Below, one piece after another: positions 33,411 through 40,981 of a DNA stretch of 45,132 nucleotides; the first letter of the stretch is position 1, and every line of letters starts with the position of its first letter. Below the pieces are notes generated by a model. That model was not told the DNA's origin. It saw only the letters and a list, made by a program, of their open reading frames with translations, and made no database searches. Location: positions 1 to 45,132 of the forward strand of contig CALIZL010000114.1 in NCBI GenBank assembly GCA_938028745.1, given 5' to 3'. The translations under genes were made by a program, and so were the position numbers. The stretch is from an uncultured Prevotella sp. GTDB lineage: Bacteria; Bacteroidota; Bacteroidia; Bacteroidales; Bacteroidaceae.

Positions 33411-34607
33411 TTAGGGTTGTGTCAACGTTTTTGCGGTTTCTCTAACGCCTTTAACATCGGTTAAAGTGGCGATGGGCTGCTTGAGCATGAAGAGATAATA
33501 GGTTTCTTGTGGCGATGAAATGCGGAACCATGCGCCCGTGTTTGTGGGTTTGATGTACTCGATGATGTAGTAATAGTTTTTCCAAACCTTCACGGCATCG
33601 CCGTTGTCGTTGCTGAGTAGCACGTCGAGCGGGCGTTGGTCTGTTGGAACACGGAAGAATGCTTCGCCCACACTGATGAACGGAAGCTCGTTTGTTTCGA
33701 CGATAATGCGGTTGCCTTGCGTGCGCCAAGTGCCTTTCACCATGATGGTTTTGTCTTCAACCTGCGATGCCCAGGGGCGGAACGCCGTCTCTTTAACGAC
33801 AGATGGAATGTCTATGTACACGTTGCCGTCTTGTGCGAAGTTGAACTTCGCCCCGTAAACAAGAGATGGTGTCTTGGTGAGGAAGTCGTTAACGAAAGTT
33901 GTTCGGATGGCCAATTGGGGTATTTCGAATTTACTTTCCGATTCGCTTGAATAGGGCGACATCTCCCAAGCGGTGTTGTTGAACAGGCCTTTGTCTATGG
34001 GTTGTCGGCTAACTTGCATGCCGTCGAACCATGCTTGCCCCATGTTGCGCAGGTCGGGAAACTCTGTTGGCGAGCCGCCTTCCAGCACCGAGCCTCCGTT
34101 AAAGAAGTCTATCATCATCACGCGGTCGCCTACGTCAACGTATGTGCGTATCATGGCCACGTTGTCTTTGGTTTGCAGGTCCATCACCTTCACGCGTAAG
34201 GTGGCATATCCCACGGGTGTTTTGGTGTCGATGATAACGGTGTTGGGGTCGGTTGGCGATGTTTTCCACTTGCCCCTGCAAAGAATGAATTGGTGTTTCG
34301 TAAGCGGTGGATAGAAGATGAGCGTGGAGGTGCCGTCTCTTTGCAGCTCCATACCCAGCCATGCCATAGAGTAGAGCATGCCTTCGAATGGGGCAGAGGC
34401 CTTATTGCCGAAGTTGGTGCTGCTCCACGACTCGTTGGGAATGTTCAAGTTCACGTCTTTAAACCATGTGGTGGAGGTGAGTTTCTGCACCACGGGGTTG
34501 TTCAGGTCGGGCACGGCGGCCTCTTGGTGTACGTCTATAACGTTGCGTTGGTCGCATGCAGCGAACAAAGTGGCGAGCAACAAGGCCGCCAAAACGATGT
34601 GTTTCAT
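33411..34607 (-). CDS. Lipoprotein with two calycin-like domains
   Basis: A 398-residue lipoprotein with lipobox LFAAC (Cys18). Two halves repeat the same pattern. The first has TTWFKDVNLN, a strand with LQRDGTSTLIFYPP, then GKWKTSPTDPNTVIIDT. The second has NTAWEMSPYS, FNFAQDGNVYIDI, then GTWRTQGNRIIVET. The G-x-W ... N-x-[IV] strand is like that of small lipocalin/calycin folds, which bind hydrophobic ligands such as haem or siderophores. I infer a ligand-capturing accessory of the receptor encoded 13 bp upstream. The family is not recognised by name. Confidence 0.72.
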   Translation of the reverse strand: MKHIVLAALLLATLFAACDQRNVIDVHQEAAVPDLNNPVVQKLTSTTWFKDVNLNIPNESWSSTNFGNKASAPFEGMLYSMAWLGMELQRDGTSTLIFYPPLTKHQFILCRGKWKTSPTDPNTVIIDTKTPVGYATLRVKVMDLQTKDNVAMIRTYVDVGDRVMMIDFFNGGSVLEGGSPTEFPDLRNMGQAWFDGMQVSRQPIDKGLFNNTAWEMSPYSSESESKFEIPQLAIRTTFVNDFLTKTPSLVYGAKFNFAQDGNVYIDIPSVVKETAFRPWASQVEDKTIMVKGTWRTQGNRIIVETNELPFISVGEAFFRVPTDQRPLDVLLSNDNGDAVKVWKNYYYIIEYIKPTNTGAWFRISSPQETYYLFMLKQPIATLTDVKGVRETAKTLTQP

Positions 34608-34620
34608 TATATGCGGGGTT

Positions 34621-37131
34621 TTAAATGTTAATTTCTATGGCCGCCGATAGATAACGGCGAGGCTGTGTGAAGCGTGCGAGCGACTTGCGCCCGTCTTTAA
34701 AGAAGAGGTTGATGTTGCCCAGCAAGGCGGGGTTGGTGAGCTGCCGCAGGTCGTCCCAACGGTGATATTGGGTGTCGAAGAGGTTGTACACGCCCGCCCT
34801 CAGCGTGATGTGGCCACCTATTTTATAATAGGCATAGAGGTCGAAGGTGTATGCGTTCTCTAAAAATGCGGCAGGAAAACGGCGAATGATGTCGCGTCCG
34901 GAGGCGTCGCGGTCCCAAAATGTGGTTTGCGAAATGGGCTTGGCGAAGTGGAAATTCATCTTGGCGTTAACCTCCCAACGCTTATTTGCACTGGTGTAGG
35001 CTAGCCCTAGGTTTCCGGCAAGCGGCTGAACGCTGAGCATGCTCATGCCCGAGGACGACTCGCCCTGTGCGTAACTCCACGCCGACGACAGCGAAATGCC
35101 GCGTAAGGCGGGCCACCAAGCATCTGGATACAGTTGCAGTGCGGCATCGAAACCTACAAGATGGGCGCGGTCGCGGTTAACGTTGGTTACGTAGGCCAGG
35201 CGTTTTTCTTGCGGCATAAGTGGCTGGCTCACCGTGAGCAGGCCTTGCCGAAGCTCGATAAAGTCGGAGTAATGGTTGTAATAGGCACTGAACATGTAGG
35301 CCAGGGCATTGGTTTTGCCTGTTATTTCCAACTCGTGATTGATGGATTTTTCGGGCTTCAGGTCGCGGTTTGCCATCACAAGGAACGATGGCCACGTGCT
35401 GTAGAACTGGAAATACTGCTCTTCGATGTTGGGTACTCGATAGCCAGTGGAGAATTTGTAGGCCAAATTGAGCCACGGCTTGGGCGTGTATGCCAGCACG
35501 GCCAGTGCCGAAAGGCCACCCTGGGTGTTGCGTATCGGACTGAAATCCATGTTCGCTCCCTGCACGTTTTGCAGCAGGTAGGCAATGTAGCCCGTGTTGC
35601 GCGCCTGCGTGTCGGCGTCGTCGGTTGTGCGGAAGAGGTCGTAACGCAGGCCCAGCTTGAGGTTCAGTTCGGGCGAAAGCGTGGCTTCGTCTAGCAGCGA
35701 CAGGGCCAAGTTGAACCGCTTGATGGGGTTTACAAAGGCGTAAGCTTCGGCCGTGGTGCCCATGTTCTCGCCCAAAAGGTACACCTTTCCGTGCCTAACG
35801 GTGTAGCCGTCTACGTTGTTTGCGGCTACGGGATTTTCCACATCCACGTTGCGCGAGTTGTAATTGCGCAGCGAAGTGGTGGCAGTTAGGTTTAGGCTGT
35901 GTTGGCCTAGCGCGCCAAGAGGCAGCTTACGGGTGTCGGCCGAGAGGCGTAACAGGGCATCGCCAATCTCTTGTGCGCGGTATTTGTCGCGCTTGCCCTC
36001 GTGCAACAGGGTCATGTTGCCGTTGTGCTTGTCGAAGTTTGGACGATAATAATCTGTCCACGTAGTGGCATCGAGATACGAAACCTGATAGTGTAGCCTG
36101 GCAGCGAACTTCTTAACCAGTGCTTCGTCTGACGTGAAGCGGTAGCCGGCAGAAGCCTGTCGGGTTAGTGATTGGTCGTGCGAATAATAATAGGGCTTGC
36201 CTTCTGCCGTGAAAGCATCTATGGGTTCGAGTGTCCAAACCTCGGCATCTGCCTTTCGGTTCATCGCGTAGAAGGCCGCATCAAGGTGGTGGTGCTCGTT
36301 GGGCGCATAGGCAAGTTTGGCCAACCAGGCGTGTTGTGCAAAGGAGGTGGGGTCTGTTTGGGTAGAGGTGATGTTGCGGGTTCGCGCTCCGTGTGCGAAG
36401 TTTCGCAACTCGTTGCCGTCGCGGCGGGTAACCATGAGCAACGCTTCCCATTGTTTCCACAGGGCTGCTGCCCCTCCGATGAACGTCCGTAGGTTGTCTT
36501 TGCCGTTATATCCTGCGTGGGCGAACCCTCCCCATTGGCCTTTCGTTATCAGGTCGCGTGCGTTTTTGGTGTTGTAGTTCACCGTTCCGCCCAGCGCACC
36601 GTTGCCAGATACGAACGAGTTTGCACCCCTTTGTATCTCTACCGATGAGGCTAGGTAGGGGTCGAAGTCTATCCGCGAGGCGTTGGAAAGGCCATACGAG
36701 CTAAACACGACATTGTCTTGGATGTCGGGTTGTAATATCCCGTCTACGCTTATAGCCACCCTGTTGGCCTCTACACCGCGCATGGCGAAGCCCCGCATGC
36801 CGCCGCGCGACCCCGATATCGACACGCCCACGGAGGGCATGTAGCGCACAAGGTCGGTCATGTCGGCAGGCATTTCCACTTTAAGCTGTTCTGCCGTTTG
36901 CTTAATCATACCCACGGCACGCGCTCCGCGATTGGCTTTCACCACCACTTCCTTAATGTTGTGCGCACGTGTGGTGTCGTTAACAACGGCTTGTGCGCTG
37001 ACAGTTGCGGGCATGAAGCACGCAAACAAGAGTGGTAACACAACCCAAAGGCCCAGCTCGCGGTGCGCCAACGCGGCGCGGATGGTTTGCCCACTAAGGG
37101 CATCGGCAGTTGTATGTGAATGTCTTTTCAT
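34621..37131 (-). CDS. TonB-dependent receptor, haemoglobin/transferrin/lactoferrin receptor type
   Basis: An 836-residue outer-membrane receptor. The signal peptide lies within residues 1-45 (LPLLFACFMPATVSAQ). The TonB-box region is IKEVVVKANRG. The plug has RGFAMRGVEANRVAISVDGI and SVEIQRGANSFVSGNGALGG. The C-terminal barrel ends with GVYNLFDTQYHRWDDLR and SLARFTQPRRYLSAAIEINI, the signature end of haemoglobin-type receptors. The FRAP/NPNL region reads YRVPNIEEQY ... NRDLKPE, and the histidine usually between them is absent. An open frame extends upstream to 37365, but the ATG at 37131 overlaps the stop of the preceding gene as ATGA, which marks the true start. Import of haem or iron from a host protein is inferred. 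Confidence 0.88.
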   Translation of the reverse strand: MKRHSHTTADALSGQTIRAALAHRELGLWVVLPLLFACFMPATVSAQAVVNDTTRAHNIKEVVVKANRGARAVGMIKQTAEQLKVEMPADMTDLVRYMPSVGVSISGSRGGMRGFAMRGVEANRVAISVDGILQPDIQDNVVFSSYGLSNASRIDFDPYLASSVEIQRGANSFVSGNGALGGTVNYNTKNARDLITKGQWGGFAHAGYNGKDNLRTFIGGAAALWKQWEALLMVTRRDGNELRNFAHGARTRNITSTQTDPTSFAQHAWLAKLAYAPNEHHHLDAAFYAMNRKADAEVWTLEPIDAFTAEGKPYYYSHDQSLTRQASAGYRFTSDEALVKKFAARLHYQVSYLDATTWTDYYRPNFDKHNGNMTLLHEGKRDKYRAQEIGDALLRLSADTRKLPLGALGQHSLNLTATTSLRNYNSRNVDVENPVAANNVDGYTVRHGKVYLLGENMGTTAEAYAFVNPIKRFNLALSLLDEATLSPELNLKLGLRYDLFRTTDDADTQARNTGYIAYLLQNVQGANMDFSPIRNTQGGLSALAVLAYTPKPWLNLAYKFSTGYRVPNIEEQYFQFYSTWPSFLVMANRDLKPEKSINHELEITGKTNALAYMFSAYYNHYSDFIELRQGLLTVSQPLMPQEKRLAYVTNVNRDRAHLVGFDAALQLYPDAWWPALRGISLSSAWSYAQGESSSGMSMLSVQPLAGNLGLAYTSANKRWEVNAKMNFHFAKPISQTTFWDRDASGRDIIRRFPAAFLENAYTFDLYAYYKIGGHITLRAGVYNLFDTQYHRWDDLRQLTNPALLGNINLFFKDGRKSLARFTQPRRYLSAAIEINI

Positions 37132-37727
37132 CCGTTTATCAGCGTTAGTTTCTTGGTGTAGGGTTTCATCTTGATGGTTCTCCCGTCGGCATTGAAAGGC
37201 GTTCCCACCGCTATGGGTGCTTGCGCGCCGTCTATGAGGATAGACTTGAGGGCAAGTTCGAACGTGGGTTTCGACCCTTTCTGCGTTTTTCCACCGGGTA
37301 ACAAGATGCTGCCGCCATCGGTTTGCGTGAGGTTGAAGACGAACGAAACCGTTGTTTCGCCCCAATTTAGGAACCTTGGCGGCACGCGCTTAAACGTTAG
37401 CGTGTGCTCGTTGGCGCGGTATTCGTAAAGCAGACCGCGCAGGGGAATGCGCAATGTGCCCTCCGTTCCACCGTTGTCTGTGGGCAAGAGCAGTTCGGGT
37501 TGTGAAAAATTGGCCACCTCGTTGTGCAGGTCGAACCACAGGTAGGTGTTGCTTTCGTCTATTACGAATATCTTCGAAAGCAGCAAAGCGTTGTCGGCAT
37601 CCATCTCAGAGGGTTGCGCCTGTTGGAAAGTGTCGTTGTCGTCTAGCTCCCGCCCGATGCACCCCGAAAGGGAAAACAATAGCGAGAGCAGTGCGGCTAG
37701 CAACTTAAAGTGTGGCATAGGGCTCAT
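37128..37727 (-). CDS. Small cluster lipoprotein
   Basis: A 199-residue lipoprotein with lipobox SLSGC (Cys23), then IGRELDDND, an acidic export-type signal. The mature part is beta-rich, with ENTYLWFDLHNEV-like strands (SNTYLWFDLHNEVANF), LRIPLRGLLYEYRANEHTLT and GETTVSFVFNLTQTDGGSIL. It ends TIKMKPYTKKLTLING. It overlaps both neighbours by 4 bp (ATGA), so it is translationally coupled to the upstream lipoprotein and the downstream receptor. By position it could be a HmuY-like ligand-binding partner of that receptor, but I see no sequence match to HmuY. The function is unknown. Confidence 0.75.
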   Translation of the reverse strand: MSPMPHFKLLAALLSLLFSLSGCIGRELDDNDTFQQAQPSEMDADNALLLSKIFVIDESNTYLWFDLHNEVANFSQPELLLPTDNGGTEGTLRIPLRGLLYEYRANEHTLTFKRVPPRFLNWGETTVSFVFNLTQTDGGSILLPGGKTQKGSKPTFELALKSILIDGAQAPIAVGTPFNADGRTIKMKPYTKKLTLING

Positions 37728-38770
37728 TCTTTCGGGGTTAGGGTTATTTGCTTAAAGGGTTCGGGATAGCTTGTGTCGAACGTTTTGTCGGCATACGAGG
37801 TTAGGAATTGCTTGATTTGAACGAACAACCCGATGCGGGGCTGGCTCAAAACGAGGTTCTTGCCATTACGTTGATAGGTAAACTCGTAGTACCATTCGCG
37901 CTTCACATCACCATACCCATCAGAGAAGTTGGAAGTATTCTTCATTGGGATGCGGAAGAATATCTTGTTGCCGTAGGTGGCGTAGCGCATGGGCGTTTCG
38001 CTCATGTTAGCTTCGAGCCAGTCGCCATCGCCGTTGAAGCGTTTGCTGTATTCCTCAACGGCAGGCAAAAGAAAGAAACGTTGGGCCTTTACTGTATTGT
38101 CGGCATTAAGCGTAAAGTCGAAGGCGAACTCTTTCATCGACTTGTACACGCCCTCGTTCAGGTCGGCAACGTTTTCTCGAATGCTGTCTATGTCGAACGT
38201 CCAGGTCCATTGTGTGCCGGTTATGTCTTTGGGTGGAGCTTGTGTTTTGCTGCTCAATTGGTCTACATACTTCTGTGTTTCTTTGTCTATCTGCGCCACA
38301 AGTCCTTTCAACCGTTGGTATCTTTCGCCGCTACGAAGGCGGTAGGGCAGCTCGTAGAGCGTGCTTCCGCTAGAGATGAGCAACTGGTTGCGCGCAATAT
38401 ACATGTCGAACAGCGTGTTTTGGCTCATCTTTGAAGGTACGTCGCGAGCGTCTCTGTTAAGTCTTACGGCAATTTGCACCAATGTTTGAAAGGCGCGGAC
38501 GTCGTCGTCGGCCAACAGATTGTGGTCGTCGGTAACGAGATCGCTGAACACAAGTTGGTTAAACTGCTCCTCGGCTTTGTCTGGCGACTCGAAGGCAAGG
38601 TTGAAAAGTTGGTCGAATTTGTCGGCCAGTTGCTGTTTGGCTACAAGTGCGCGCTCGTTCTCGTCTAGTTCGGATGTGGTGCAGCCTACAAGGAAAAAGG
38701 CGAACAGACCCGTAAATGCGATGGCAAACCAACGCTGGGCTTGGATGAGTGCTTTGTTTGAGTTTGGCAT
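37724..38770 (-). CDS. Cluster lipoprotein of unknown family
   Basis: A 348-residue lipoprotein with lipobox FLVGC (Cys30), then TTSELDENE. The N-terminal half (40-190) is helical (LADKFDQLFNLAFESPDKAEEQ, with LADDDVRAFQTLVQIAVRLN after it). The C-terminal half is beta-rich with TGTQWTWTFDIDS, FDFTLNADNTVKAQRFFLLP and GNKIFFRIPM, reminiscent of the calycin-like pattern in neighbouring lipoproteins. It overlaps the next gene by 4 bp. Co-transcription with the haemoglobin-type receptor suggests a role in capture or transfer of its substrate (inference). Confidence 0.72.
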   Translation of the reverse strand: MPNSNKALIQAQRWFAIAFTGLFAFFLVGCTTSELDENERALVAKQQLADKFDQLFNLAFESPDKAEEQFNQLVFSDLVTDDHNLLADDDVRAFQTLVQIAVRLNRDARDVPSKMSQNTLFDMYIARNQLLISSGSTLYELPYRLRSGERYQRLKGLVAQIDKETQKYVDQLSSKTQAPPKDITGTQWTWTFDIDSIRENVADLNEGVYKSMKEFAFDFTLNADNTVKAQRFFLLPAVEEYSKRFNGDGDWLEANMSETPMRYATYGNKIFFRIPMKNTSNFSDGYGDVKREWYYEFTYQRNGKNLVLSQPRIGLFVQIKQFLTSYADKTFDTSYPEPFKQITLTPKE

Positions 38771-38819
38771 AGTTGTTCTATTTTTTATTTAGTTTATGGT
38801 GATGTAGTTGTCGGTTCTG

Positions 38820-39395
38820 TTATTTAGCTGCTTCGACATTCACCACCACAGGTAGGATGTTGGGGAAGATGCGCAGAACAAGCTTGTTGTCTTTCCATGT
38901 TCCTTCGGCAGTAGCCCTGTCTGTTTCAAAACCTTTGGGGTCGGGAATGGCTATGCCGCCAGGTGCTTGCCCCGGCTTTACGCTTTGTCCGTTGTGCGGT
39001 GTGGCCTTAAAAAATCCCTTTACCGACTTAAGCAGTAGCTCGCCGTTTTTCCCTGGGGTTACGTCGAGTGTGAAATCAACGGCCATGTCGAAAGGCATGC
39101 GCGATGCTAAGGGCTTGCCGTCTTCGCCGAGGAAGGGCGCGTTGAAACCTTCGTAGTGCAGGCGCACTTGTTGTGCATCGGCCACACGCTCTATATATAA
39201 GGTGTGCGGCCCTTCGGCCATTTTTTTTGTCCCCATTGTAGGGGCGATGGTGGCCTTGTATGTGCCAACCATGCGGGTAACGATGCTGTTGTCAACTTCA
39301 TTGTCGTCCGTACTGCTGCAAGCGGTGGTCAAACTCATGCCCATGACGAGCATAAGGAGCAATGCAGAAAGGTTTTTAATACTTATAGTTCTCAT
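38820..39395 (-). CDS. Calycin-like lipoprotein
   Basis: A 191-residue lipoprotein with lipobox LTTAC (Cys26), then SSTDDNEVD. The sequence TRMVGTYKATIAP, HTLYIERVADAQQVRLHYEG, FTLDVTPGKNGELLLKSVKG and EGTWKDNKLVLRI gives alternating beta strands like the calycin-like lipoproteins common in Bacteroides and Prevotella. Such small barrels bind hydrophobic ligands, but the ligand here is unknown. It is separated from the preceding gene by 130 bp (39396-39525), in which I see no consensus promoter. Confidence 0.72.
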   Translation of the reverse strand: MRTISIKNLSALLLMLVMGMSLTTACSSTDDNEVDNSIVTRMVGTYKATIAPTMGTKKMAEGPHTLYIERVADAQQVRLHYEGFNAPFLGEDGKPLASRMPFDMAVDFTLDVTPGKNGELLLKSVKGFFKATPHNGQSVKPGQAPGGIAIPDPKGFETDRATAEGTWKDNKLVLRIFPNILPVVVNVEAAK

Positions 39396-39525
39396 ATGTT
39401 GATTGTTTTTTTAGCCCAACTTGCTGTTGGGGAAAGGTGAATAATGCTGGCTGCTGGGCGGTAAAACGCTTTGTTTGCTATGCTTTCGGTGCAGGCGCAG
39501 CCATTTCTCATGCACCGATAAGGGG

Positions 39526-40140
39526 TTAAGGTGTGGACATTTGCTTTTTGCCTTGCCACCTGATTTTCATCGGAACGGGCAACATCAGGTCGATAATGGC
39601 GTATATTTCGCCTTTCGATTTGAGGTAAAAGCCCTCCATTTCGGCATCGTCGCTTTCGGGAAGCGGCAGCCCGATGGTTTTTCCGTGGTCGCTTGTTTGC
39701 ACCGAGCCGTCTTTGCCTGCAAGGCGGATGGTGTCGCTAGGCGTGTCGGTGAGCAATAGTTTCATGTTTATCGACATGTAGAGCGGCATGAACTGGGTGT
39801 GGAAATCAACCACACGGAGTTGCAACCACCCGTTGTTGTTTGCTGTGAGCGGCACTATCGCATCCCCACCTGTGAAGTAAAGGCGAGGCGTTACGCGGTC
39901 GGCATCGTAGTAAATAAGGTCGAGCCGCGAGTCGTACAGCCCTGCCACAAGTTTGGCTTGCGCTTGGGTGTGCAGGTTAGAGTCGGCATATTCGTTGCGG
40001 TTGGGCAGCAGTTGGTCGGCCCGTTCCAGGTCGGGCGAGCGCATGTCGTTGGTGCATGCCCCCACAAGCGTTGTTGTAAGGAGGGCAAGTGCAAGCCCAA
40101 TGGCCGCCCCGCGCAGTTGGGACATGTTGTGTGCAACCAT
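39526..40140 (-). CDS. Small cluster lipoprotein
   Basis: A 204-residue lipoprotein with lipobox LVGAC (Cys29). The start could also be Met6 (40125); the ATG at 40140 is only 2 nt after the methyltransferase stop. The mature part has SRLDLIYYDADRVTPRLYF, NGWLQLRVVDFHTQFMPLYM and a C-terminal LKSKGEIYAIIDLMLPVPMK. It may belong to a DUF of Bacteroidales lipoproteins, but I cannot name it safely. It is tightly linked to the methyltransferase, so the two are co-transcribed. Confidence 0.68.
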   Translation of the reverse strand: MVAHNMSQLRGAAIGLALALLTTTLVGACTNDMRSPDLERADQLLPNRNEYADSNLHTQAQAKLVAGLYDSRLDLIYYDADRVTPRLYFTGGDAIVPLTANNNGWLQLRVVDFHTQFMPLYMSINMKLLLTDTPSDTIRLAGKDGSVQTSDHGKTIGLPLPESDDAEMEGFYLKSKGEIYAIIDLMLPVPMKIRWQGKKQMSTP

Positions 40141-40142
40141 CG

Positions 40143-40922
40143 CTAAGCCCGTTTTCGCGCCACCATCGAGATGGCTTGGATGTTCTTGTCGTGCTTCCTA
40201 AATATGCTCCGCATGTGCAAAACGCGTTTCCGGGCAGGGGCATTGCGAAGCATGCGCCAAACGATGCGCAGGAAACCGCCCCATCCTTCGTCGGCCACCA
40301 CGCGGCGCCATTCTAGCAGGTGCATCGGACTTTGTTTCGTCCATACCACCTCGAAGCCGTTTTCTTCAAGCACGGCGCGCCATGCCGAGAGCGTTAGTGG
40401 GCGCACATTGGTCTTGATGCTATGTGCAAGGTCCTTCTCAATGGTGCGTTGTAGCTCGCTGCCCGCATCGTCGGGACAGATTACAATTTCGTGAATGGCG
40501 TACAGTCCGCCCGCTTTCAGCAGTCGTGCCGCCTCTCTTACGATAGCGTTTTTCTGCGGTGCGCTCTGCATGGTGAGCATCGCCTCGCCGTACACCTTTG
40601 TTGCGCAGGCATCGGGTAGCCCTGTTTGTGCGGCATCGGCCGCCACTACGCGCATGTTGGCATAGTTTACGTTGTGCCGAACACGGCTGGCGGCCTCTTC
40701 GTTCAGCTCTACGGCGGTGTACGAGTGTGGCTTATGGGCTACGGTCAGGCGTGCCGTTTGTCCCAATCCCGGTGCAAACTCCACCACATCGTCCGTCTCG
40801 TTGATGTTCATTGCCTCTAACATTTGGGCGGTAAGTTCGCGTCCTCCTGGTCTAAGCACCCTTTTTCCAAGTTTGGCAAGCACCCAATGGCCTTGCTCCA
40901 TGTTCATTTTTTTCTCGGTCAT
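40143..40922 (-). CDS. Class I SAM-dependent methyltransferase
   Basis: A 259-residue cytosolic enzyme. Motif I is DDVVEFAPGLGQTARLT (44-60), followed by the acidic residue of motif II in YTAVELNEEA (binding the ribose), MRVVAADAAQTGLP (motif III region), and GGLYAIHEIVI. It belongs to the Methyltransf_11/25-like group. The substrate is not evident; relatives act on small molecules. It is the second gene of the cluster, 59 bp after the FecA-like receptor, and is the only cytosolic protein in it. A role in modifying or degrading the imported chelator or porphyrin is a guess. Confidence 0.82.
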   Translation of the reverse strand: MTEKKMNMEQGHWVLAKLGKRVLRPGGRELTAQMLEAMNINETDDVVEFAPGLGQTARLTVAHKPHSYTAVELNEEAASRVRHNVNYANMRVVAADAAQTGLPDACATKVYGEAMLTMQSAPQKNAIVREAARLLKAGGLYAIHEIVICPDDAGSELQRTIEKDLAHSIKTNVRPLTLSAWRAVLEENGFEVVWTKQSPMHLLEWRRVVADEGWGGFLRIVWRMLRNAPARKRVLHMRSIFRKHDKNIQAISMVARKRA

Positions 40923-40981
40923 GATGGTTATTTGTTAAGTTCAACGGTGTAAAACATTTCTGTTGTTTAAGGGGGTAATGC

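Noticed and set aside
34621..37365. A 914-residue version of the haemoglobin-type receptor
   Set aside because: The extra 78 residues overlap the preceding lipoprotein gene and are Arg/His-rich without a signal peptide; the ATG at 37131 overlaps the upstream stop as ATGA and is followed by a signal sequence.
37128..37727. HmuY-family haemophore
   Set aside because: Position next to a haemoglobin-type receptor suggests it, but no HmuY sequence feature could be recognised, so it is left as an unknown lipoprotein.
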